Assembly (NCBI GenBank): GCA_943736015.1
Contig: OX031065.1
Location: 35,106,427 to 35,170,426 of the forward strand
DNA: 64,000 nt
Reading direction: 5' to 3'
From: Tridacna crocea
Taxonomy: Eukaryota > Mollusca > Bivalvia > Cardiida > Cardiidae
Shown: positions 30,831-42,900 of the stretch, piece after piece
Position numbering within the stretch: position 1 is the stretch's first letter
How the letters are laid out: each line of letters begins with the position of its first letter
Made by a program: the position numbers and the translations under genes
Notes under the pieces: model-generated
The model's input: the letters and a program-made list of their open reading frames with translations, nothing else
The model's database searches: none
Told to the model about the DNA's origin: nothing

Positions 30831-33160
30831 TTGTATTTGTGAAGGACTTTGCTTTAAATCAGATTGAAAATATTAACAGGTCAGCCTAGGGTTTGTAAAC
30901 ATATGAGCTTACATCTACAGATACACTAGACACGATGACTGTATCTTTCTTGTCTATAGCAGTTTAAGCATTTGTAAATTCATCATTATTCATCATTATT
31001 CAAGACTCTTTTAAAGACTGAAATTTCTGTACTAAGACCTTAAGGTTTTGAATTTTACAGCAGCATTTTACGATTCTAGCCTAAACACAACCATTTCTAA
31101 ACTTTTATAAGGTTGGTATAATTATATAGACTATGAACAATTCAATTCTAAAATAAGTTATCCTGGTAATAATGGAGTTTTAATATGTTAAGCAGCCCAA
31201 TGTTAATCTGTCAGTACACTTGTTACATACCATACAGACTGTCTTCATCCCGGAGTTATAAAGCATGCATTGTTTTGAAACTAGTACCGTTTAGTTTAAA
31301 AAAAAAATGAAGTAGTCCTCTCGGGAAATAAGTAAAAGTGGTATCTTATATGTAAGGTCTTATTGGAAGCACATTGTCCTTTCCATAACTCGAACACATA
31401 TGAATCGGTTTAAAGGTTCCTCCTAATAACTACACAACTTCTAACTATTCATTTCAAAATGAAATACAAAATCAAACTAAAAACAATAATTTGATTGTTC
31501 AGGTACAATGTTTTCTTGTTTCCTTTCATAATAATGTTCTTGGTTTCATTCATGAACTCAAAAATGTTTTGTTATAGTCTGAAAAGTGAAAACTAAGAGA
31601 TGTATTCATTAGTTTCTAAGATTTAGACCATGTGTAACTCATGAATATTGAATGCACCTTTCTTCTAAAAGATAAATGAAAATTTACCTTGTATCTTGCA
31701 CAAGTTTGGGACTTCTGAAAAGATTGTGGCAAATTATATCATTTTATAATATGTAGAAAAGAAATGTAACAGGCAATCGTAATACATTTTTACATACACA
31801 GTACTGTACTAATACACCTATCTGTTCTTGTAATTTCAAAAAATTGGGACAATGGCTGTGACAATACACGTAAAGATTAATGCAGCAATGTAAGAACAGA
31901 TCAAAATTCTTAGCTTGACATAGGGATCTTGATTATCATGTAAGATTTATCTAAAATATGAATAATTTACATGAAGCAATGATATAACATTTCAATGAAA
32001 ATGCAGACAAACATTTACAGTAAACAGATAATAGGATTTTGTACCAAGTAATTAAAGCTTTTCCATTTAAAGACCATAGAAAATAAGACTTTTGAAGTAT
32101 ATAATTTAGCCAGCTTTTAATCCTTTTCCCAATATTCTCTAATCTCTTAGAAACAAATAAGCTTAATGAGAAACAAAAATGGGCTTCATGCATCTCTGTG
32201 ATACATGATAGAGGAGTCATTATATAATTATAGATCCATAATAACTACATTTTAGCGGATTTGCTATATATAGCAAATCCATTAATGTGATCGTTTTGAC
32301 TGGAACCAAAAACATCATGCGTAACGACGCGTGCGCGCTTACTTTCAGTTTTGCATAGCTAGTGATTGGGAAGAACAATGCAGATCTACAAATGATATTC
32401 AACTCTGACATTAAATAAATCATACGAATTTACTTTGATTTCTTCATCGAAATTTCGCCAAAACGAAAAGACTTGTCAGTATAAAATATTTTAGATATTG
32501 AGGCAAAGTTTATTCTCGTTTTTATTTATTTTTTCTTACACTGCCCTCGTTTTCATTCACTGAGAGCTTTCATTCACAATTTGTGTCGTACTCTGCCAAA
32601 ATAAAGACGGAGAATAAGCAGTTTTTCGTTGATAAAATTGCATTTTAAACTATGTGTTTAATAATCAAATATCTTTTACTGTTCAGATGGCCATCTAGAA
32701 TTTGGCCAAAAATAATTTAAAGCTCTATCGATAACGAATAAACAGAACCTAATAAAGTCGACTTGGCTCCATGTTACCACCATTCGTATAACGCTATCGA
32801 TGAATTTCCGAATTGTTTGAAACGTTCTTGTTGAACGTTTGAAGGAATGGAGATCGTGCCGTCGATTAATAAAAAATAATGTTTGATTTATGCAAGACTG
32901 CATTGGAAAAGCTTCCATGATTTCTCTCTAGTTATCGAAGGTACATTTAAAAAATCCTGTATGTACAAACGGCCCCGGTCAAGAAAGTACCCGGAACATG
33001 AATTTTTATTGAAGGTTTTTGATGGGAAATCGTGTCCTCAGTGAACTAGACATCCGCTAACTTGAAGCCTCAAAGACTCAGACGGGCTTACAATCTGTCT
33101 TTAAAATGTAAAACTCCATTTATAGTCCTTCTGATATCTTGAATTCTATTTCGTGACATT
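30831..33160. other. AT-rich spacer, no gene recognised
   Basis: About 2.3 kb with no convincing exon. A short palindrome (AAACGTTC-TTGTT-GAACGTTT) lies at ~32,819. A small higher-GC patch (GTAACGACGCGTGCGCGC) at ~32,320 has no frame of note. Confidence 0.4.
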
Positions 33161-33164
33161 TCAA

Positions 33165-33215
33165 AAAAACAAGAGGACCATGATGGTCCTATATCGCTCA
33201 CCTGAGTACTAAGCA
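33165..33215. repeat. Start of 'accatgatggtcctatatc' dispersed repeat
   Basis: AACAAGAGGACCATGATGGT, then CGCTCACCTGAGT; related to 16,703 and to the inverse CATCTTGGCCCTCTTGTT at 13,632. Confidence 0.5.
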
Positions 33216-33279
33216 GTAAAGGTCTACACTGAAGATAGATACCAAATATCAAAGTTCAAGGCCAAATAATTCTGACAGG

Positions 33280-33390
33280 GTATGTGACTGTGCAAAAAGC
33301 ATTTTCTTCTTTTCTGAAAATGCTTTCACAGTCTTCCTTACTCAGGGTCACTGAAAGTCAGGATTGTATGGTATGGGATTGAATTAACTT
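33280..33390 (-). mobile_element. Family A remnant
   Basis: Retains a shortened hairpin (GCATTTTCTTCTTTTCTGAAAATGC) and the end segment TCAGGGTCACTGAAAGTCAGGATTGTATGGTA. Confidence 0.45.
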
Positions 33391-33745
33391 GGAAGGCCAG
33401 GCATTAATTTCCTGGTCAAAATGGTGGTCGAATGACAGATTAAAACATCATTCGCTCATTGGTAAGACACAAATTAGACTTGTCTCGGTAACTTTTGATC
33501 AAATGTCAAAGGATGTTGGCTGAGACAGTAATCAAGCCACCGCAAACTGGGAACCCTAGACTAACAGCTCACAACATTACTAACTGATCTATCGGGGCTC
33601 AACAAGTCCAGTATGTGAAAGGTAACCCCTTTTTCTGTGACACATCTTACAGAAGAAAATTGTATCAAAAGACTATCCTAAGGAAAACATGTTTGAAGTT
33701 TCAAATGCCAAGGACTTTAGAAGATATCCGTCAAGGTGGATGGAT

Positions 33746-36411
33746 CACGGGTAGGAAACTTCATATTCAGAGCCAATGGCTCCGACGAGAAAATGTTGTG
33801 TTGGTCTTCCGTTTCTGAAGATGTCGGCTGAAAAACAATCCCAAAACAGGTAGGCATGTCAATATTTGTAATTGTATGTTCTTATGTCTTTGAAATTCAA
33901 AAAAAGGAGAATGTCATTCGATGCTCTGGTCTTTCAACGTGATTTCTGCACTACGGAAAGTTGGAACAGGTGCACGATGTTGTCTGAATCATTTGTGGCG
34001 TGGGTTGACCGTAGCCAAAATAATACGTCTCGGAGATAAATTCAGTCTGTTATTGCCATTTAATTGGCAAGTAAGAGAGAGTCTTACTGTCCCAAAACCG
34101 TGAATTAATGTCCTGAAATGTTGCATTCACTACTGGTCAAAAATTGAAAAGAAAAGCACACGAATTGATAAAAATAAAGAAGGGCTCTGATTATGTGGGC
34201 CGGCTCTGACTATGTTACTCGGCACCTATTCAAGAGGGCTCCCTTTCAAAATTTTAGTTTTCTGTAAATAATTAGTAAGGACGTAAGTTTTGTTTTTCCG
34301 TGAATATCTTTAAATAATATCGTCAAAAATTGAGTTTATTTGTTGGATGGAACATGACCGCATGTATGAAAATACAAAGGAATGACATGATCACGTTAGA
34401 AAAATGCTGTTTAACATAACTCTATCTAAATTATGAAAATACTTCTGCATAGCTTTTGGTTAGACCGAATTGTCCATGTATTAAAATTTCCGTGCTTTTG
34501 TCGTAAGTGCAGCCCACACATAAGCACAAATAATGAAAAATATTTTCTTTTCGAAGTACGAGAATGATAAACACAAAACGTGTTTGAATGGTCTAGATGC
34601 ATGAATTTGCATCAGGCAGTTTCTGATTCATTATTCGGTCATCAACATAATTCTTTACATTATGACTGAAACTTTAGAAACAAAATAATTATTTTGCCAG
34701 TCAATTTTAAAAAGGTCTCCTGTAAAAGTCATCTCGAAATCTGTCAACACCCCTACAATCGTCACCACAGCAATGATTTTGGTGAATCAGAATTCCGCAA
34801 ATAAATTTTGGATAGATCACCCAAGAACAATTTCTTGCTCGAAAGTGACTAAAATCATAAGTCCAACGAGAGAACCACATGCAGGTGCCAACAATAAACT
34901 TTAGAAACAAAATAATGATTTTGCCAGTCAATTTTAAAAAGGTCTCCTGTAAAAGTCATCTCGAAATCTGTCAACACCCCTACAATCATCACCACAGCAA
35001 TGATTTTGATGAATCAGAAATATATCTGTGAAATTATTTCAAATTTTGAGAAATTTTGATCCATCAAGAAACATGGCTCTGATGTGGGCTACTAACATTA
35101 TATGGACATGAAGGAATTTAAAAAAAAAAATCTTCTTCTCTAGAATGGCTGGTCAGACTTTGAAATAATTTCACAGATATATTCCTAGGGTGACCCTTTT
35201 CAGAAATCGTTTTGGAAAATTTTTAATCCGTCGAAAAACAACAGCTTATTGTTGGCACCTGCATGTGGTTCTCTCGTTGGACTTATGATTTTAGTCACCT
35301 TCGAGCATGTGCTCTTCTGCAAGAAATTGTTCTTGGGTGATCTATCCAAAGTTTTTTTGCGGAATTCTGATTCATCAAAATCATTGCTGTGGTGATGATT
35401 GTAGGGGTGTTGACAGATTTCGAAATGACTTTTACAGGAGACCTTTTTAAAATTAACTGGCAAAATAATTATTTTGTTTCTAAAGTTTCAGTCATAATGT
35501 AAAGAATTATGTTGATGACCGAATAATGAATCAGAAACTGCCTGATGCAAATTCATGCATCTAGACCATTCAAACACGTTTTGTGTTTATCATTCTCGTA
35601 CTTCAAAAAGAAAATATTTTTCATTATTTGTGCTTATGTGTGGGCTGCACTTACGACAAAAGCACGAAAAATTTAATACATGGACAATTCGGTCTAACCA
35701 AAAGCTATGCAGAAGTATTTTCATAATTTAGATAGAGTTATGTTAAACAGCATTTTTCTAACGTGATCATGTCATTCCTTTGTATTTTCATACATGCGGT
35801 CATGTTCCATCCAACAAATAAACTCAATTTTTGACGATATTATTTAAAGATATTCACGGAAAAACAAAACTTACGTCCTTACTAATTATTTACAGAAAAC
35901 TAAAATTTTGAAAGGGAGCCCTCTTGAATAGGTGCCGAGTAACATAGTCAGAGCCGGCCCACATAATCAGAGCCCTTCTTTATTTTTATCAATTCGTGTG
36001 CTTTTCTTTTCAATTTTTGACCAGTAGTGAATGTAACATTTCAGGACATTAATTCACGGTTTTGGGACAGTAAGACTCTCTCTTACTTGCCAATTAAATG
36101 GCAATAACAGACTGAATTTATCTCCGAGACGTATTATTTCGGCTACGGTCAACCCACGCCACAAATGATTCAGACAACATCGTGCACCTGTTCCAACTTT
36201 CCGTAGTGCAGAAATCACGTTGAAAGACCAGAGCATCGAATGACATTCTCCTTTTTTTGAATTTCAAAGACATAAGAACATACAATTACAAATATTGACA
36301 TGCCTACCTGTTTTGGGATTGTTTTTCAGCCGACATCTTCAGAAACGGAAGACCAACACAACATTTTCTCGTCGGAGCCATTGGCTCTGAATATGAAGTT
36401 TCCTACCCGTG
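33746..36411. mobile_element. 2.67-kb fold-back element with 1.15-kb inverted arms
   Basis: Arms 33746-34897 and 35246-36411 are near-identical inverted copies, starting CACGGGTAGGAAACTTCATA. TGGAT is found directly outside each end, a possible 5-bp target duplication. The 348-bp loop holds a third copy of the inner ~120 bp (34,898-35,020) and one unit of the ~170-bp tandem repeat family. Each arm has a 60-codon frame (MLWSFNVISALRK), one residue different; it shows no known domain. The class is uncertain: a CAC start with a 5-bp duplication would suit Transib-like ends, which is speculation. Confidence 0.65.
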
Positions 36412-38109
36412 TGGATGGGCAAACGGAATGTAATTGGTCCATAATAAAATTGTACATTTAGTCCCCTTTTTTGATAACATGTTTCATGAAATAAAATCAA
36501 ATAACTATTGTCTGTTGCTTAACAAGATGAAGTTTAATTACATTTTGTCCTGTAGTGAAAGAGATATTGGTCCACAGTGAAAATTTACACCAAGCCCCCT
36601 TTTTCAATGACATGGCAGACTATCAAGGAACACACGTATGAAGTTTCCATCTTTATTCAGAACAGAGGAGTTTAAAAGTTTTCCTTCTTTGTTAGTCTAC
36701 CAATGTTTCAGAAACTTAACATCTTCATTTTGTGAGGCTGACAGAAATGTTAGAAGCAGGTTAATCTTGCAGTCCAATGTTAGATCCACATTTGATTAAT
36801 TAAATGATGCTGTCACGTTCAACATTATTTCAGTCATATAACTTCTACAACTAACTTATTTCTGTATATCTTGGTTTTAGTAGTACTATGCTGGGGCTAT
36901 GAATTGCCTAAGAACACTCTTGCAGAAATAAAACATAATGCATCCAATGAGGCTGGGACCTAGGCCATCATGTAACATGTCCAACACTATACTGGTGAAC
37001 CATGCAGGACCCCAGATCCACATTTAGATAGGAGTTAGCCTTTGTAAGATTTTTTCGGCTAGTCTACGTCAAACATCCATGCACAAGATAATTTTTGTTT
37101 TTTAATCAAATATGGTAATCAAATCCCAATTCATTGTTCATTTCTTTCCTATATGACAAGTTTTAGGCACATTAAATCTTTCACTACTAAACAAATTAAT
37201 TACATTGTCTCAAAAGCTAAATTTCTTCTGCAAGATCAAGAAACAACTTGTACGGTCATAATCTACAATGGAGCAGTGAACAGTGGAGATCATAGATCAA
37301 ACTGCATGATCTGTGCAGTCTTATTTTGATCTAAATCGTCCACAAAAGCTTCTGGTGTTGTCTCTAGTATTGAAAGAGTTAAATGCATCAGCAGACAACA
37401 GAAAATGATAACCAGATGAACTGAAGTTCACTCATATAGTTGAAAACACTATTGGAACAGGACAAAATACTTAAAAAGAATTTGCTTGCCGGAATTTTGT
37501 CTTTGTTCCATAATGCTTTCAATTGCCTATTTCCTTAAAATACTGCTTACCAGAATTTTGTCTTTGTCTCATATTGCTTTCAATGGTCTATTTTCTTCAG
37601 GATTATTGATACAGAGTGTTTGATATTTACACTTTAAGTGTTAAGATAAACCCTAATCAAAATTTTCTCAAAATCCAGTTGCCGGATGTGATGACCAGAC
37701 ATGGATATGTTGTATACTTGTCTATCCAACAGATTGATGTAAACTCTGTTTGTAAAAGGGGATATAGCTAGCTTTTGTAGCAATGTGGTATACCATTCGT
37801 CTTGGTACCTGAAGATTCTGTTGTTCAATCTCAGCCTCGGCAGGGAGTGAAGTGGGGGGGGGGGGGGCTATGTAGCAGAACTGTTACAGATACATATAAT
37901 CAGTATTTGGAATACCTTATGGTTTGTCCAAACATGATCTATATTTGACCCTTGAATTTCGTGTTACACAAAGTTAAATTGTGAAAAAATTGAGGATTTT
38001 TATTTTTTAGCCCAGTCACACACGATAAATCCTGTGTTCTATGATTCCGGTGTAAAAAGGCTCATGAAAGCATTGTTGAAAAATAAGGCATCAGTATTTT
38101 TTCTAACCT
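36412..38109. other. Spacer, no gene recognised
   Basis: Contains a family D palindrome (37,281-37,343), a decayed hairpin pair (ATTGGAACAGGACAAAAT / AATTTTGTCTTTGTTCCAT, 37,450-37,530) and a G13 run at ~37,856. Confidence 0.4.
37281..37343. repeat. Family D short palindrome
   Basis: AGATCAAACTGCATGATCTGTGCAGTC with inverted CAGTCTTATTTTGATCTAAA. Confidence 0.45.
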
Positions 38110-39340
38110 TTACAAATACAAACGACGTAATTTGAGCCATAGTTATTGAATTGTTTGTTAATGCTCTTAAAGTAGAGATAGTTACTTTTTATATCACAAA
38201 TCAATTTTTTTTTGTAAAAGGCAAATAAATTCTACCAGAAAAGTGTAGGTTAAATTCAATAAAATGATACAATTTTGGAAATCACTCTGTTCATTTTTAT
38301 TTCACCAGATATAACGTCTTGATACTTATATGAATATGAATCCTTGTCACTCGTGCATGTTGTTGACATGAAATCTAATAATACCCATAGAGGCTATGTA
38401 GCTTAAAATTCTTTGTTGTTTAGCAACAATTTTCCAGCTATAATTCAGTGATTAATCTTTTTTGAGTTTGGTGAGAGTATGAAAAATAAAAATTGAATAG
38501 TTGGTTTTAATATAGGACAGGCAAAAAATCTGCCCTCTTGTCAAGAGTGCAACAAGAAGGTGCAAAGAATTCATATTGCAAACATATGTAAGTAGCAAAA
38601 TATTGCACTCTTTAATCAAATTTGTTTATGTTTACTAACACTAATTGTTATTTCACAGAATTATCATGATCATTTGTTCTTGAGACAAAAACTGTCTTAT
38701 TGTGTACATTTTGTATAAATTTTACTTATCAATAACTGAAGTGTATTATATATTTGTCATATAATTTTTACTTATATAAATCCATCTTGGTTTACTTCAA
38801 CATGTTTGTATTTTCTAGCATGTTTAAATGTAGCTACACTACACCATTCTGCAACAAAAAATGTTAAATGTTTGAATGGTTTTGAAAGCTTTAGAAAGAT
38901 CTTAGATTTCTAATGAAATAAACAAGTGTTAATTAGACAGACTTTTTATATAAAACCATAATTATATCTAAAACTTCTTCAGTTTGTGCTGACATTAGCC
39001 TTGAAAAATATTCTTTTTTCAAGATCATACAATGTTATTGGTTTGATCTAAACCAGATACTGTCATGTCCGTATGTTTGCACGCTATCCATCCTACTTCA
39101 GGTTATAGCTGGTATACCACTTCACTTTTTTAAAAACTATATACTTGGATGACATTACTAAGTACAGTAGTAAAATAACAGTTGCTGTACAGCACAGTTG
39201 ATAGATCAACTTCAACTTCCATTGCCCTTGCTCAATCTTTTTTTTTTTTTCGTTGACATTTTATAGATCTACGTCAAATCTTAGCTTGAACTAGTTAAAC
39301 AAATCCGCTTTTCAGGACTTTCAGTCCTTTGATTCAAATA
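38110..39340 (-). repeat. Outer inverted duplication, uninterrupted copy (empty site)
   Basis: Reverse complement of 22,568-23,098 joined directly to 30,034-30,830. At 38,843-38,848 it has ACCATT, i.e. one AATGGT on the other strand, where the interrupted copy has AATGAT, the 6.9-kb element, and AATGAT again. Confidence 0.78.
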
Positions 39341-39352
39341 GTAGACTGAATC

Positions 39353-39475
39353 GTGAGGTTGGCTGGTCCTTGGACATACAGAAAATTGACTGATAACGAA
39401 AAGTTTCGTTCCAGGTTAGTCTGCGCGGATTGGGTCGATACTTTTCGCAAATGCATCAGGCCCCCTTTTCACAGA
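39353..39475. repeat. Dispersed repeat shared with 55.1 kb
   Basis: GAGGTTGGCTGGTCCTTGGA ... GAAAAGTTTCG ... AGGCCCCCTTTT. The same order of blocks occurs at 55,147-55,235. Confidence 0.5.
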
Positions 39476-39715
39476 ACATGGCACAAATTTAATTGTTTAA
39501 GTTCAATTTACTTTGTTGTTTGCAAATGCTTTAAGTTTAAACATGTTTAAAGTAATGTCTTAAAGATTTTTAAACTAAACTGACATTTTTACCATTTTGC
39601 CATACCTTGAATAATATAGGTTTTGAGACGTCCCTTTTCCTGTAATAGGAGTCCAAAATCGTATTTGAATTAAATGATAAAGGTCTATTTTCAGGTTATT
39701 GACTGCTTATCAGCA

Positions 39716-39944
39716 ATGGCGCTAACTACTGGATTATGGATATTTATAATCTTTATTGGATTACTGTTACTATTCGCCGTCATGAGTAACGCCCTCGTCT
39801 GCTTCTGCGTCTTCAAGTACCGGAAACTACGCAATGTAACCAACGTGTTCATTTGTAATCTTGCTGTCAGCGACATCTTATTGGCGGGATTTGTTATGCC
39901 TCAAAAACTCCATGACATATCCCATACGGAGGAATTCCATGAAG
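39716..39944 (+). CDS. GPCR exon 1 in window (TM1-TM2)
   Basis: ATG at 39,716; ends GAAG before GTAGGT, phase 1. If an upstream exon exists, the coding exon starts at 39,695 after TATTTTCAG, adding VIDCLSA in frame. Confidence 0.8.
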
Positions 39945-42900
39945 GTAGGTTTGATATTTTTTCGTTGTTTATCCCTTGACTCTTTACAAAACATCAAGAT
40001 CAAGTCTGGCACGAGTGAAAAGTATTTGCCGTTGACAAATTAAATGTTTCTAAAAATGATTATCTGTAAAAGTGTTTTCCATTTTTTTGTAAAGTTTTAT
40101 TTCTCTTGCCTGTTTAAACACGGCCTTGTGTTTTAAAGAGTTAGTTGGCCTTTAGTTACAAGAATGAAAGTTGAACTATCCCTTGCCGCGTTTGTTTCTA
40201 GCGAAACAATAAACTGGGTCCGTATTCACCAACCATTCTTAAGAACATTCTTAGTCTGATTCTTCAGAATTTTGTCAATGTGAAAGTAAAAGAACTTCTG
40301 ATTGGCTAAACCATTTGGTTTAGCAAATCAGAAGTTCTGTTACTTTCACCGTCGGGAAATTTTGAAGAATAAGACCAAGAACGTTCTTAAGAATGGTTGG
40401 TGAATACGGGCCCTGTCTGCTTGTGACGTGATGTAACATTAAAGGCAGTTCAAAAGATTGATTTACTGGGAACCTTTGATGTAAGAAGCCTATTTTGTGT
40501 CCCTAAACCCTTGTCTTAGACGGGCTTTCGTTATGCCGGTGTACCAAAAATCTTCCTTCCTCATCTTCATTTCGTCTCATTTCAGGTGACCTTTTGTGTA
40601 AAATTGTCAACTTCGTCCCGATATTTCTTATTACCAGTTCGATCTACACTTTGGTATGTGTCTCCTTCGAACGTCGCAGAGCTGTTGTCAAAAGTAACGA
40701 TCCACAGATGACATTTCAATCACTGTACAAACTTTTACCATTTATTTGGATATTTTCCTTGTTGGTGTCCGTTCCAACCCTCGTGGAGTACACGGTCAAC
40801 GAGATTACAGTTGAAGTGAACCAGAACGAAACAACGTCTTTCCTGGCATGCGGTAGCCATCACGTCATTGAGGAATTTTCGATCTTGAACGCAATATTTG
40901 TTGCCTTTATCTCATATGTTTTACCTGTTTGCCTTATGTTTAAAAACTACTTTCAAGTAGCTATGTTCGTGTGGAAAAGAGGGAAACAGGTCCAAGATAT
41001 TCATTCGGACAGGCAAGTCGTGGCAAACTTTCATCTCTTCAAAAGCCGTGTTCGGCTTGTAAAGCTCCTAGTGCTGGTTGCAATTATCTTTGCAGTGTCT
41101 TGGTTACCTTTCTTCATCATGCTTCTGTACGCGGTAAGTAGTTATTGACATCTTTAGCCTACAGTCGTAAAGGTGTGAAACTGGATATGCAGGACGACTC
41201 ATTAACCCTTTACTCCGTAGATACTCATTTTACGCATTGCTTGTAGGAGCCTTTGGAAAACATTGTGGCAAAAGGTGAAATTGCTCGTTACGAGCAATTT
41301 CATCTTTTGTCACAATGTTTTCTATGCTTTCAAAAGGACTTATATACACATAAGAAACAGCGTCATCTTGCCGTTATTTAGGGTCAATTAGATATACCAT
41401 AGAAATGCCTTTATGGGGTAAAGGGTCTATACCGACAAAATGTACTTCCTTCATAAAAATTTACCCCATCAGCGCCGAATATATGAGCCATGCTCTGGCA
41501 AAAGGGGTTTTAACTCTTTGCGAAACGACAAAATTTTAGACTGGTCCAAAATGGAAGCACTTGCAGACGACAAAATAAACGTAACCCAAAAATTGAAATT
41601 TGTTTCCAGCAGGGTAGGAAACGTTTTGGGAAAGGAGAACAATGCTGGTCACCATTTCACTATTTCGTTCTGTGCTAGCTTTTTAGACAAGTATTTGTAG
41701 ACCACAAAGTTTATAATTAGTCAATTAAAAAAAACTGTAGGCAAAAGGAATAATAATGTTTACAAGCATTTTATCCTTTTACCATACTGTTTTCCACCAA
41801 ATCGAGACAAATGCCTAAAAGTTACCTTAAAATCATGCGAATGCTTTTATTTTGGACAAGATTTACTTTTTTATGCGTCTCTTAACCAATTACCACACAA
41901 TCCCTACTTCTGACGCCCCTGAGAAAGAAGCCTTTAGAAAACATTGTGGGAAAAGGAGAAAATGCTGGTAACCAGCATTTTCTCCTTTTCCCACAATGTT
42001 TTCTACCCTTCGCAAAACAAATTTCAAATATTCGGTCACTTTTATTTTGTCGTCTGCAAATGCATTCAATTTGGACTAGTCCAAAATTTTGTCGTTTGGT
42101 AATGAGTTAAAGGGTTAGGTCTGCGATACACAGGTCAATATTTAGCCAAGGTTTGCCTTTCTGGAGGCAAAGTAATTATATACCGGTATTTTCTCAGTTT
42201 ATCCAAGAGGAATTAAATGAATCGCGGAAAAAATATAATTAATTTACTTTGAAACACCCATTGTCATATTTGTTGACTAGCGATACACCAGTCTTTTGAA
42301 CTTTTAACCCATTCCCAAACAATTCCTGGTTTTTACGGGTCAGGAATAGAAGCCTTTCGAAAACATTGTAGGAAAAGGAGAAAATGCTGGTAACCAGCAT
42401 TTTTCTCCTTTTCCCACAATGTTTTCTACCCTGACATATCGAAAAATCATCTTTTTAGCAACTGTTGATTTGTCACCTGCAAAATGCTTTTAGTTTGATC
42501 TGGTCCAAAATTTGCCGTTTGGGAAAGGGTTAAACTTTGATTAACATGATCATAGCGGTGGTATATCTGCATATGGTAACCACCACATGATGATCAAAGG
42601 CACTTTTCCATGTACCAGTTGTTGTTGGTCATGATTTTGTTCCTGTTCTCGTTACTTAACACAAATCAGGAACTGCACAATCTTGTCTAAGCCATGCAGT
42701 TGCTTTTCTATTTACCTTCTATTTATTGTGCATTTTGATATACCTCCATTGTTGCTTCGAGATTTCTCTCTAAGAGACCACTTTCATCCAAATTAGTCTT
42801 ATTATAACTTTGATAGTTGCAAAACCTAATTGATATGATACAATAAAAACATTCGAAAGGGTTTCACAGAACATGCCAAAAAGTTTTTTAAATTCTTAGA

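Noticed and set aside
33921-34103. 60-codon ORF in each arm of the fold-back as a gene
   Set aside because: It is duplicated only because the arms are copies. No domain, splice or codon signal supports it.
33746-36411. Assembly artefact as the explanation of the large inverted repeats
   Set aside because: Not excluded, but the arms differ by substitutions and, for the Polinton-like element, by a SINE with its own target duplication, which an artefact would not produce.
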